A stretch of DNA of 64,000 nucleotides from Motiliproteus sp. SC1-56 (GTDB lineage: Bacteria > Pseudomonadota > Gammaproteobacteria > Pseudomonadales > Balneatricaceae), in the NCBI RefSeq assembly GCF_017309075.1, contig NZ_JAEMGS010000003.1, positions 239,128 to 303,127 of the forward strand. The letters run 5' to 3'. A program made the translations under genes and the position numbers. Shown here one piece after another: positions 17,472 through 26,077 of the stretch. The notes under the pieces are model-generated. The model saw nothing but the letters and a program-made list of their open reading frames with translations. It was not told the origin of the DNA and made no database searches. Position 1 is the stretch's first letter. Every line of letters begins with the position of its first letter.

Positions 17472-19319
17472 CTAAGCGCTGGCTTCCCATTGCGCCAGGG
17501 CCGCCTTCGGGTTGCGGGGGTAATACTTCTCCGGCAGGCGGTCGATGTGGGAAAAGAAGCGGGTGTCCTTGTAGGGCATCTTCATAAAGCCGGATACGCC
17601 GAGCCCCCTGATTTCCGGTACCGAGTCGATGATCCGGCTCAGCAGATCGCGGAACTCCCCTTCACGCGCCGGGTCCAGCAGGCGGTAGTAACTGTGAATT
17701 TTCAGGTGGCAGGGCAGGCTTTCGAAGATAATCAGCCCGGTGTGATGAATGCCGTTGAGACGTTCGAGATGCCCCATGATGGACGCCGGCAGCTCGAGAA
17801 ACTCCTCCGGGTCACGCCCGTCCTCGAAATAGGAGTGCACCCGGGTCTCATCCTCCAGCTCCGGCGCGGCGGAGACCTCGTAGGGAAGCCCGGTGCCCGC
17901 CTCGGGCAGGAACGGTTGATCGGCATCGGCGCGGCTGACGTGCAGGGTATTGCGGGCATTGAACAGACAGCTTTTGAACACGCCCTGTCGATAGATGGCC
18001 CGCGCCAGGTGAACCAGGTTGTTGACCGAGGCCACGAAGGCATCGCGCAGGCGCTCATCGTGCAGGTTGAGGCAGCTGTCGATATAGACCCCGTTGGCCT
18101 CCCAGCGCACGGCCAGCCCCCCCACCACCGGGTACTTGCCCAAACGACTCACCGCGGCCAAAAAGGCCTTCTCGGTCTCCCCCATCCCCTGCATAAAATT
18201 CTTGTAGTAGCGGTCGAACTGCACATCATCGACCGCCAACGACTCTACATTCCCGCCTTCCTCGCGCAGGAACGACTTGCGCGAACTGTACACCACGGTA
18301 TCGATCTCCTGCGCCTTGGGGTTCACCCAGACCGGGATCAGGTGAGCCGGCGCCGGCGCCGGCAAGTCCACCATCAGGGCCCGTGCAATCGAGGACATCT
18401 GGTGCACGAAGTAATCCCCGGCCTCGCTTCTGACCTGGGGGTCACCGTCGAGCATGCCCTCCAGGGTTCGCGCCAGTGCCAGGGGCAGGCCGAGGGCGGT
18501 GGGCGGAATGGCGCGGTGACCAAAACGACAGGACTGGCCCGAGGCCAGGGCGTAGAGCGTCGCCGCGGCCCCCTGCTCGTCAAAGCGCGGCGAAGACATG
18601 GTGCCGCTCATCTGCTCGGGACCGATAAAGTAGACATCCCCCAACCGGGCATTGCTGTTCTGCAGGTCGCCGGACATCAGGTCCATCACGTTGCTGGCCA
18701 CGTGTTGCTGGTTTTCATCGAGCTGGGCGAACACCGAGGAGCCCCAGTCGATCAAGGAGATTTCCTCGTGCTCGGGATCAAAGACAATATTCGAGGGTTT
18801 GATATCCCCGTGCACCAGTGGCCGACATGACTTGACCGCGGGCCCCCGCAAGGCCTTCAGCAGGTCGGCCAGCTGCTCGGCGATTCTCACCACCAGCCGC
18901 GGGCTCAGCGGGCCCCGTTGCAGGGAGAGCTGCTCCAGGTCGATGCCCCGCGCCCGCTCCATGACCATGATCGCCTGGCGGCCGATACGCTGAAACTCGA
19001 TCAACGCCGGCACCCGCGAGTGGCTGACCTGGTCCAGCATGAAGGCCTCTTCCTCGAGCCGGTCCTGGACGTGCTGGGGCAGGGTGATCCGCGAGAACTT
19101 GAACACGTACGCGTGGCCGGCAGCATTGAGGCCGCCGAAGACAAAGCCGTAGGCGCCCTTGCCGATCAACTCGATATTACGGTAACCCAGCTGCTCCAGC
19201 TGCTCCTGACACAGGCGCACCCAGTTCTTCAGCTTGGCCGCATCCTGGTGACTGAGCAGGTAGATGGACTGCTCTTCGGGAATGTAGAACTGTTGCAGGT
19301 CGGGCTTGGCGTGGTTCAT
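17472..19319 (-). CDS. Serine/threonine protein kinase-like protein with long uncharacterised C-terminal domain
   Basis: 615 residues. The N-terminal half is a eukaryotic-like kinase: glycine loop IGKGAYGFVFGG (52-63), likely ATP lysine in YVFKFS (K74), catalytic loop HGDIKPSNIVF (170-180), and metal-binding DWG (191-193). HGD replaces the usual HRD, so it belongs with the RD-minus kinases, and DWG replaces DFG; catalytic Asp, Lys and Asn are all present, so it may be active. Residues from about 330 to 615 form a domain I do not recognise, with no membrane segment. It follows the bkd operon terminator, so it is probably transcribed separately although only about 55 bp from bkdB. The ATG at 19319 begins MNHAKPDLQQFYIP. 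Confidence 0.8.
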   Translation of the reverse strand: MNHAKPDLQQFYIPEEQSIYLLSHQDAAKLKNWVRLCQEQLEQLGYRNIELIGKGAYGFVFGGLNAAGHAYVFKFSRITLPQHVQDRLEEEAFMLDQVSHSRVPALIEFQRIGRQAIMVMERARGIDLEQLSLQRGPLSPRLVVRIAEQLADLLKALRGPAVKSCRPLVHGDIKPSNIVFDPEHEEISLIDWGSSVFAQLDENQQHVASNVMDLMSGDLQNSNARLGDVYFIGPEQMSGTMSSPRFDEQGAAATLYALASGQSCRFGHRAIPPTALGLPLALARTLEGMLDGDPQVRSEAGDYFVHQMSSIARALMVDLPAPAPAHLIPVWVNPKAQEIDTVVYSSRKSFLREEGGNVESLAVDDVQFDRYYKNFMQGMGETEKAFLAAVSRLGKYPVVGGLAVRWEANGVYIDSCLNLHDERLRDAFVASVNNLVHLARAIYRQGVFKSCLFNARNTLHVSRADADQPFLPEAGTGLPYEVSAAPELEDETRVHSYFEDGRDPEEFLELPASIMGHLERLNGIHHTGLIIFESLPCHLKIHSYYRLLDPAREGEFRDLLSRIIDSVPEIRGLGVSGFMKMPYKDTRFFSHIDRLPEKYYPRNPKAALAQWEASA

Positions 19320-19342
19320 AGCGCAGCGCAATAAAACGCAAT

Positions 19343-19365
19343 AAAAAGGGGAGCCTCGGCTCCCC
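19343..19365 (-). terminator. Terminator of the bkd operon
   Basis: Perfect stem GGGGAGCC/GGCTCCCC with a 2-base apex, followed on the minus strand by TTTTTATT, nine bases after the E2 stop codon. Confidence 0.88.
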
Positions 19366-19373
19366 ATCTTAAC

Positions 19374-20978
19374 CTAGGACAGATCCAGCAGCATCGCCGC
19401 CGGGTCTTCCAGGTAGGACTGCCAGAGCAGGCTGAAACGGGCGATGGTGCCACCGTCGATAATGCGGTGGTCCCCCGACCAGCTGATGTTCATGATCGAA
19501 CGGGCCTCCACATCGCCGGCTTCATTGAAGCGCGGCAAGCGCTGAGTCTTGCCCAGGGCCACGATCGCCACTTCCGGCGGGTTGACCACCGGCACCGCGT
19601 AGGTTCCGCCCAGCGCGCCGATGTTGGAGATGCTGATGGTGCCCCCCTGCAGGTCCGCGGGGTTAACCCGGCCGCTGCGGGCCGCCTCGGTGAGGCGGGT
19701 CACCTCCTGGGCGATCTCCAGGATGCTAAGGGTTTCCACCTTCTTGATGTTGGGCACGATCAGCCCCTGCTTGGAGTCCACCGCCATGCCGATATTGCAG
19801 TGCGGCTGGTAGTGGATTTCGGTGCAGTCAGCATTGACCCGGCTGTTGAGGATCGGGAACTCCTGAATCGCCAGGGCCAGCGCCTTCATGATAAAGGGCA
19901 TCAGGGTCAGGCGAATGCCCCGCTGCTCAGCCTTGAGCTTGAGTTCGCCGCGCAGGCCCAGCAGCGCGCTCACGTCCACCTCGTCACCGTAGGTGAAGTG
20001 GGGAATGGTGGCGTGGGAGAGGCTCATCTGCTTGACCATGGCGGCCTTGATGCCGCGGATCTTCTCCACCCGCACTTCGCCTGCAGGCGCGACGGCCGGC
20101 TTGGCAGCGGCGGCCTGATCAGGCTCGGCGGCGGCGCCACCACCCTGCTCGACGAAACGCAGGATATCTTCCTTCAACACCCGACCGTTCTTGCCGCTGC
20201 CCGGCACCTGGCCGATGTCCAGGTCATGCTCGCGGGCGATGCGGCGCACCGCGGGGCTGGCCAGGGCCTTGCCCGGGCGTGCGCTCGCTGTTGCCGCCGG
20301 TTCCGTCACGGCGCTCGGGGCGAACGCCGGTTGAGCCGCGTCCGCCTGAGCGGCAGCCGGGGCGACGGGGACTTCCCCGCCCTCCGGCACCAAGGCAAAA
20401 AGAGGGGCATGGACCTTGGCGGTCTCCCCCTGCTGGTAATAGAGCTTGCTGACGGTACCGGCCTTATGGGCGGGAATCTGCACCAGGGCCTTGTCGGTCA
20501 TGACATCGACCACTGGCTGGTCCTCCTCGATCCGCTCGCCCTCGGCCACCAGCCACTCCACCACCTCGCACTCGACAATGCCTTCGCCGATGTCGGGCAG
20601 TATGAAGTCTTCGGCCTGACCGCCGGTGGCGGTAGCAGGTGCAGGTGCGGCACGCTCTAACGTGTTCTCTGCTGCACTCACCGCCGCACTTGGCGTTGCA
20701 GCCGCGGCGGTCCCGGGCTCATTGGCCGCCGCCTCTTCGCCCTCCATCTCCACCGCAAACAGCGGGGCGTGCACCTTGGCGGTGTCCCCCTGCTGGTAGT
20801 AGAGCTTGGTCACCCGCCCGCCGTGGGGCGCGGGGATCTGTACCAGGGCCTTGTCGGTCATGACATCGGCCACGGGCTGGTCCTCCTCGATGCGGTCCCC
20901 CTCCTGGATCAACCACTCGACCAGCTCGCACTCGACGATGCCCTCGCCGATATCCGGCAAAATAAAATCTTTAATCAT
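19374..20978 (-). CDS. bkdB: Branched-chain 2-oxoacid dehydrogenase E2 (dihydrolipoyl acyltransferase), two lipoyl domains
   Basis: Acyl-transferring core of the branched-chain 2-oxoacid dehydrogenase complex. 534 residues in the order lipoyl domain 1 (1-78, lipoylated K43 in TDKALVQIPA), Ala/Pro linker, lipoyl domain 2 (124-200, K163), E1/E3-binding domain (about 237-285, SPAVRRIAREHDLDIGQVPGSGKNGRVLKEDIL), and the catalytic domain ending with the active-site GDHRIIDGGT. Two lipoyl domains are more than the single one in many BkdB proteins, and the two are near-duplicates. It is the third gene of the operon, 12 bp after the E1 beta gene. No E3 gene is present; lipoamide dehydrogenase must come from elsewhere. 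Confidence 0.9.
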   Translation of the reverse strand: MIKDFILPDIGEGIVECELVEWLIQEGDRIEEDQPVADVMTDKALVQIPAPHGGRVTKLYYQQGDTAKVHAPLFAVEMEGEEAAANEPGTAAAATPSAAVSAAENTLERAAPAPATATGGQAEDFILPDIGEGIVECEVVEWLVAEGERIEEDQPVVDVMTDKALVQIPAHKAGTVSKLYYQQGETAKVHAPLFALVPEGGEVPVAPAAAQADAAQPAFAPSAVTEPAATASARPGKALASPAVRRIAREHDLDIGQVPGSGKNGRVLKEDILRFVEQGGGAAAEPDQAAAAKPAVAPAGEVRVEKIRGIKAAMVKQMSLSHATIPHFTYGDEVDVSALLGLRGELKLKAEQRGIRLTLMPFIMKALALAIQEFPILNSRVNADCTEIHYQPHCNIGMAVDSKQGLIVPNIKKVETLSILEIAQEVTRLTEAARSGRVNPADLQGGTISISNIGALGGTYAVPVVNPPEVAIVALGKTQRLPRFNEAGDVEARSIMNISWSGDHRIIDGGTIARFSLLWQSYLEDPAAMLLDLS

Positions 20979-20990
20979 CGCCTCGACCCT

Positions 20991-21968
20991 CTAAAAATTA
21001 ACGCTACGCTTGATGGCTTCGTAGATCTTCAGGTGATCCGGCAGGTACTCCTTTTCCAGCGCCAGCGGGTAAGGGGTATCCAGCCCGGCCACCCGGGCGA
21101 TGGGCGATTCCAGGTGAAGGAAGCAGTGTTCCTGGATGGTGGCGGCGATCTCGCCGGCAAAGCCGCCGGTCAGCGGCGCTTCGTGGCTGATCAGCAGGCG
21201 CCCGGTCTTGCGCACCGACGCGGCCACGGTCTCCCGGTCCCAGGGCAGGATGGTACGCAGGTCGATCAGCTCGCAGGAGATACCCTCTTTCTCGGCCAGC
21301 TCAGCCGCCTTTTCCAGGTACTCCATCTGAGCGCCCCAGGCCAGCAGGGTGATGTCGGAACCCTCCTTGACCACTTCGGCCTTGCCCAGCGGCAGCTCGT
21401 AGTCGCCCTCGGGCACATCCCCCACCGAGGCACGGTAGATGCGCTTGGGCTCAAAGAAGATCACCGGATTGGCGTCGCGAATGGACGCCAGCAGCAGTCC
21501 CTTGGCCTGGTGGGGATTACGCGGAACCACCACCTTCAGCCCCGGGGTCTGGGCGAAGTAAGCCTCCGGCGACTGGGAGTGGTAGTGGCCGCCGGCGATA
21601 CCGCCGCCGTAAGGGGTGCGGATGGTAAGGCCGCCCACGTCGAAGAGGTTGCCCGAACGGTAGCGGAACTTGGCCGACTCGTTGACGATCTGGTCAAAGG
21701 CGGGAAAGATGTAATCGGCGAACTGGATCTCCGCCACCGGCACCGAGCCCTGCGAGGCCAAGCCGTTGGCAAAGCCGATGATGCCCTGCTCCACCAAGGG
21801 CGTATTGAAGCAACGGGCGCGCCCGTACTTCTCCTGCAGGTGGCTGGTGGCGCGGAACACGCCGCCGAAAACGCCGACGTCCTCGCCGAAGCAGACCACC
21901 TTCTCGTTCTCCGCCATGGCGATATCCAGGGCGTTGTTGATCGCTTGCAGAAGGTTCATCTTAGCCAT
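20991..21968 (-). CDS. bkdA2: Branched-chain 2-oxoacid dehydrogenase E1 beta subunit
   Basis: 325-residue beta subunit of the heterotetrameric thiamine-diphosphate E1. The start [41 protein letters not shown] carries the conserved glutamate and GEDVG motif. [39 protein letters not shown] is characteristic, and the C-terminal transketolase-like domain ([16 protein letters not shown]) is complete. With E1 alpha it decarboxylates 2-oxoisovalerate, 2-oxoisocaproate and 2-oxo-3-methylvalerate. Its first codons overlap the end of the E1 alpha gene by 8 bp, which indicates translational coupling. Confidence 0.92.
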   Translation of the reverse strand: MAKMNLLQAINNALDIAMAENEKVVCFGEDVGVFGGVFRATSHLQEKYGRARCFNTPLVEQGIIGFANGLASQGSVPVAEIQFADYIFPAFDQIVNESAKFRYRSGNLFDVGGLTIRTPYGGGIAGGHYHSQSPEAYFAQTPGLKVVVPRNPHQAKGLLLASIRDANPVIFFEPKRIYRASVGDVPEGDYELPLGKAEVVKEGSDITLLAWGAQMEYLEKAAELAEKEGISCELIDLRTILPWDRETVAASVRKTGRLLISHEAPLTGGFAGEIAATIQEHCFLHLESPIARVAGLDTPYPLALEKEYLPDHLKIYEAIKRSVNF

Positions 21969-23145
21969 TGTTCATCCTCCCTGATGTCGCGGGATACGCC
22001 TCAGGGTAGAGACGGACATGGGCCTTGAGCCCTTCGAGCTGCTCCTTGAGGTGGGCAGGCGGGGTATCGTAAACGTCGGTGATCATCTCTTCGATCACCG
22101 GCGCCGGACGCTTTTCAGCCTCTTTCATGGTGGCGAGCACTTCCCGGCGGTCGGCTTCAAACAGGGCCGCGTCCTCGTCGTCGCTCCACCAATTCTTGGC
22201 CTGCAGCCAGTGTTTCATCCGCAGCAGGGGATCTTTGTTGCGCCACTTTTCCTCCTCCTTCTTGCTGCGGTAGCCCGAGGGGTCATCGGAGGACGAGTGG
22301 GCTGCCAGGCGGTAGCTCATCGCCTCCACCAGCACCGGCTCGTTCTGCTCCACGGCAATACAGCGGGCCTCGGTCATGGCCGAGTAAACCGCCAGGATGT
22401 CGTTGCCGTCGACGCGGATGGTGTGCATACCGTAACCCAGCGCCCGGGGGGCGATGCCGTCCCCGGCGAACTGCTCGCTGGCCGGGGTAGAGATGGCGTA
22501 CCCGTTGTTGCGGCAGAGGAAAATGGTGGGCGTCTTCAGCACCGAGGCCATGTTCAGGGCGGCGTGAAAATCCCCCTCGGAGGCCGCGCCCTCACCGAAA
22601 ACGGCAACGGTGCACTTCTTATCGCCGGCCAGCTTCTGGCCGTAGGCGTAGCCGGTCGCTTGGGGAATCTGGGTGGCCAGGGGCGAGGAGATGGTCATGT
22701 AATGGAGCTTGGCGGACCCGTAGTGGATCGGCATCTGGCGCCCCTTGCCGTAGTCCAGCTCGTTGCTGAACAACTGGTTCATGAATTCGTCGAGGGTGAA
22801 GCCGCGATAAACCAGGGCACCCTGCTCCCGGTACTGGGCCATGATCATGTCTTCGTCGTCCAGCGCGGCGGCAAAGCCCACGGTGGTGGCCTCTTCCCCG
22901 GTGGACTGCATGTAGAAACTCAGGCGCCCCTGACGCTGGGCGGCGAGCATGCGCTCGTCGAGCACCCGGGTACGCACCATGGCGCGGTAGATTCGGAGGG
23001 CGGTGTCTTTATCCAGATCAGGCAGGGTCGCACCCTTGTAGGTCGTGCCGTCCTGCTTGAGAACCTTGTAGGTCGGAATCTGGAGCTCGTCACCACGGAT
23101 AAACTGGGGCGCATGGACCGCCCGCTCTTTGGTATCCGTACTCAT
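21961..23145 (-). CDS. bkdA1: Branched-chain 2-oxoacid dehydrogenase E1 alpha subunit
   Basis: 394-residue alpha subunit that binds thiamine diphosphate: the motif [37 protein letters not shown] is the GDG-N30-NN-type cofactor site. [38 protein letters not shown] and the phosphorylation-loop-like segment [24 protein letters not shown] mark it as branched-chain rather than pyruvate specific. It is the first gene of bkdA1-bkdA2-bkdB and supplies isovaleryl-CoA, the substrate of LiuA encoded at 7092-8258. A perfect 16-bp palindrome lies about 110 bp upstream and may be its operator. Confidence 0.93.
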   Translation of the reverse strand: MSTDTKERAVHAPQFIRGDELQIPTYKVLKQDGTTYKGATLPDLDKDTALRIYRAMVRTRVLDERMLAAQRQGRLSFYMQSTGEEATTVGFAAALDDEDMIMAQYREQGALVYRGFTLDEFMNQLFSNELDYGKGRQMPIHYGSAKLHYMTISSPLATQIPQATGYAYGQKLAGDKKCTVAVFGEGAASEGDFHAALNMASVLKTPTIFLCRNNGYAISTPASEQFAGDGIAPRALGYGMHTIRVDGNDILAVYSAMTEARCIAVEQNEPVLVEAMSYRLAAHSSSDDPSGYRSKKEEEKWRNKDPLLRMKHWLQAKNWWSDDEDAALFEADRREVLATMKEAEKRPAPVIEEMITDVYDTPPAHLKEQLEGLKAHVRLYPEAYPATSGRMNNG

Positions 23146-23252
23146 AGCATCCTCATTATTTTTTTGTGGATGTGTCGGAGCCGATTCCTCGTGAGAACCG
23201 CTCGCATAAATATAGTATTTGCCCGGTAAGGCGATGACAGTTGTAAACTACT

Positions 23253-23268
23253 TTTACGTTAACGTAAA
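23253..23268. promoter_or_regulatory. 16-bp palindrome upstream of bkd operon
   Basis: TTTACGTTAACGTAAA is a perfect palindrome in the divergent region between bkdA1 and ppx (23146-23465). It differs from the ATACG-N4-CGTAT operators, so a second regulator of branched-chain catabolism is implied. MerR-type LiuR-like regulators are one candidate; I cannot check the motif match. The rest of this 320-bp region shows no gene. Confidence 0.65.
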
Positions 23269-23465
23269 GTATATTCAACACATGGCGGTCGTTTTTTCAT
23301 CAGCCCACCCTCCCCGACGCCCGCCCCTCACCACCGCTTTTATGCCGTCCTGGAAAAGCAAAAAGCGGAGCACGGCTGCGCCGCGATCAAAGGCGACCAC
23401 AGGTGTCCAGGCGGCAGATTCCCCCCGCTCTGGTACACTTTGGGCAATACCCCTGAGACCCGCCT

Positions 23466-24974
23466 ATGTCCGACGCCCCCCCACCTCCATCCCCCACCGC
23501 ACAGCCGCACTACGCGGCCATCGACCTGGGTTCCAACAGTTTTCACCTGGTCATCGCCCGCGAGGTTCACGGCGAATTGCAACGGCTGGACCGGATCGGG
23601 GAGCGGGTACAGTTGGCCGCGGGGCTCGACGAGGAGCACTTCCTCGATGCGCCCGCCCGCGAGCGGGGCTTGGCCTGCCTCGAGCGCTTTGCCCAGCGCC
23701 TGGCCGGGATTCCCCGAGAGCAGATCCGCGCGGTTGCCACCAACACTCTGCGCGCTGCCCGCAACCGCCGGACCTTTATTCAGGCCGCCGAAGCCGTGCT
23801 CAAGATTCCCCTGGAGGTCATTTCCGGTCGCGAGGAGGCGCGCCTCATTTATCTCGGCGTCGCCCACAGCTTCGCCGATGACGGTGCTCAGCGCCTGGTG
23901 GTCGATATCGGCGGTGGCAGCACCGAGCTGATCATCGGCCAGCGCTTCTCCCCTCTTGAGTTGGAAAGCCTGCACATGGGCTGCGTCTCCTACACCCAGC
24001 GCTTCTTCGGAGATGGCAAGCTGAGCGAAAAGCAGTTTAGAAAAGCGGTGAACGGCGCCCATCGTGAGCTGCTGAACATCAAGAAACACTACCGGCGCCT
24101 GGGCTGGAGTGATGCGGTGGGCGCATCGGGGACGGTAAAGGCGCTGCATCGCCTCGCCGCAAAAGACACGGACGGACAGCTCACTCTGGAAGGGCTGGAT
24201 GCACTGCGCCAGAAACTACTGGCCTTCTCCTCCGTGACGGCCATCGATCTCGACGGCATCAAACCCGCCCGCAGCGCCTTGCTGCCCGGTGGCCTGGCCA
24301 TCCTCACCGCCATTTTCGAGGCCCTGGAGATCGACAGCATGCGCTTCTCCGAGGGCGCCCTGCGCGAAGGGGTACTCTACGACCTGCAGGGCCGGCATCA
24401 CCACGAGGACGTCCGCGAGCGCACGATCGAGGCGTTAATGCAACGCTACCATGTCGACCAGGAACAGGCCGCCGCCGTGGAAGCAACCGCGCTGCACCTT
24501 TTGACGATGACCCCCTTCGATCGCGAGCCCAACCGGCAGCTGCTGTCTTGGGCGGCGAGGTTACACGAAGCAGGCCTGGCCATCTCCCACAGCCAGTTTC
24601 ACAAGCACGGCGCCTACCTGATTGAACACAGCGATATGATGGGGTTCGGTTGCCGCGAGCAGGAACACCTGGCGTTTTTGTTGCGCTACCACCGTCGCAA
24701 ACTGAATGACCAGGGGCTGGCGGCGCTCGCACCCGCCCACGTACCGCACCTGAAGGCGCTCTGTACCCTGTTACGCCTGTCGGTGGTGGTCCACCGCAGC
24801 CGCCTTGACACGCCCCCTCCAGCCCTTCAGCTACGCTGGCGGGGCGACGCTTGCCCGCAACTGCGCCTGCGGTTTGCCAAGGGATGGCTCGAACAACACC
24901 CGCTAACCCTGGGGGACCTGGAGCAGGAGCAGTTTTACCTGAGCGCCTGGGGCATACAACTGGAGTTCGACTAA
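23466..24974 (+). CDS. ppx: Exopolyphosphatase / guanosine pentaphosphatase family
   Basis: Removes terminal phosphate from inorganic polyphosphate, or from pppGpp in GppA-type members. 502 residues: phosphate-binding loops AAIDLGSNSFHLVIA (about 17-31) and VVDIGGGSTELIIG (about 141-154) of the ASKHA fold, the RAVATNTLRAARNR segment, and a C-terminal HD-like helical domain (RLHEAGLAISHSQFHKHGAYLIEHSDMMGF). Length suits Ppx. The usual partner ppk is not adjacent. It diverges from the bkd operon. Confidence 0.9.
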   Translation: MSDAPPPPSPTAQPHYAAIDLGSNSFHLVIAREVHGELQRLDRIGERVQLAAGLDEEHFLDAPARERGLACLERFAQRLAGIPREQIRAVATNTLRAARNRRTFIQAAEAVLKIPLEVISGREEARLIYLGVAHSFADDGAQRLVVDIGGGSTELIIGQRFSPLELESLHMGCVSYTQRFFGDGKLSEKQFRKAVNGAHRELLNIKKHYRRLGWSDAVGASGTVKALHRLAAKDTDGQLTLEGLDALRQKLLAFSSVTAIDLDGIKPARSALLPGGLAILTAIFEALEIDSMRFSEGALREGVLYDLQGRHHHEDVRERTIEALMQRYHVDQEQAAAVEATALHLLTMTPFDREPNRQLLSWAARLHEAGLAISHSQFHKHGAYLIEHSDMMGFGCREQEHLAFLLRYHRRKLNDQGLAALAPAHVPHLKALCTLLRLSVVVHRSRLDTPPPALQLRWRGDACPQLRLRFAKGWLEQHPLTLGDLEQEQFYLSAWGIQLEFD

Positions 24975-25075
24975 GCCAGCCCCCCCACGGGGTGCCGTCA
25001 GCACCCACCAATCACGGTCGCTATCAAGCCACTGGATTAAACAGCCGAATGAGGCCGCTGAATTTAGCAACTTGA

Positions 25076-25684
25076 TTAAGCAACTTGGGGCAGCGCGCTG
25101 GGCAGAAGTTGTGGGACGGGTCGCAAATCTGCGACAGACTCGCCCAGTTTGATCACCGAAAGCAGGTGAGGCAGGCCAACAAAGCCCTGTTCGGCCGGGA
25201 TCTCCACCTGTTCCATAATCTGATAACCGAAGCCATGCAGGGAGAGTACCCGCTTGTAGAGCCGCGCCCGGCTCTTATCGGCAACGTTGAAGGCGTAGTC
25301 AAAACCCTGCTCGGCGGCAAATTCTGCGCTGGCCTGTATGACCTGCTTGACGGTATCGAGGTTGCGGTACTCCGGTAACAGGGCCAGACGGGTCAGCTGA
25401 CAGTAGCTGCCGGGGCTCTTGCGCAGCTGGGGAAAGAGCGCGGGGATATCCACCCCCTCGTGCTGAAGCGGCGTACCGGCCCGTGAACGCCCAGCCGACA
25501 GGCGGATGCCGCCGATCACCCGGTCGCCGTCAAGGGCCACCAGGATGACCCCGTCGCGATCGAACTGGTCCTCGCCCCCGTTAAAGGCCGCCAGCCCCAG
25601 GTCCTCGCGGAAACAGGCTTCGCGGATCTGGTAATACACTTCTAGCCACTTCGGATCTTCCGTTATTGCAAATTGAATAGCCAC
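25076..25684 (-). CDS. GNAT-fold protein resembling LuxI-type acyl-homoserine-lactone synthases
   Basis: 202 residues from a GTG at 25684 (GGGGAG seven bases upstream). It has GNAT shape but its conserved positions read like LuxI: R21-x3-F25 (IREACF), the D39-x-F41-D42 motif (EDQFD), R61 in GGIRLS, F84 in ALFPQL, and R99 in QLTRLA. The LuxI tryptophan is replaced by leucine and the catalytic-region glutamate by glutamine, so it is not a standard AHL synthase. Alternatives are an N-acyl amino acid synthase (FeeM-like) or a plain acetyltransferase. No luxR-type receptor gene is adjacent. Its last codons converge on ppx. Confidence 0.65.
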   Translation of the reverse strand: MAIQFAITEDPKWLEVYYQIREACFREDLGLAAFNGGEDQFDRDGVILVALDGDRVIGGIRLSAGRSRAGTPLQHEGVDIPALFPQLRKSPGSYCQLTRLALLPEYRNLDTVKQVIQASAEFAAEQGFDYAFNVADKSRARLYKRVLSLHGFGYQIMEQVEIPAEQGFVGLPHLLSVIKLGESVADLRPVPQLLPSALPQVA

Positions 25685-26077
25685 GATCGCTCCCCTTCTA
25701 AATCTGCCTGAGTCCTGCCCGTCGGCTGGCGCGGTACTGGTCCTTCGCAGCGGCGGGCTCAGAAAAAACAACTTCAAGCCCTATAGCGAGATCCATGCCA
25801 AAATTTAGGGAAGCTTCCAAATCAGCGCGTTATGAACAGCTGTTGTTTTATGTCAGTTTTTTATTAATAAATTCCATAGGTTATCTGTATGCACAAACAG
25901 ACACCAAATCCTGCGGATTTATAAATTACTGAAAAAAAAGAAAAAGCAGTGTCACCAAAAAGAGACACCCTGGGCATGAGAAAAACAAGAGGCTCAATCC
26001 CGGTGTACGGAGTGCGATAGGCCTGAAGCCAGACGGGGGGGTTGGCGCTCCAAGCCCTGTTGGCAAACTACGACAGT
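25685..26077. other. AT-rich intergenic region
   Basis: About 390 bp without a gene. It holds the upstream region of the GNAT gene (minus strand) and the downstream region of the GlrR gene. The part around 25850-25950 is markedly AT-rich compared with its surroundings (TTTTTTATTAATAAATT near 25857). No dyad or terminator stands out. Confidence 0.5.
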
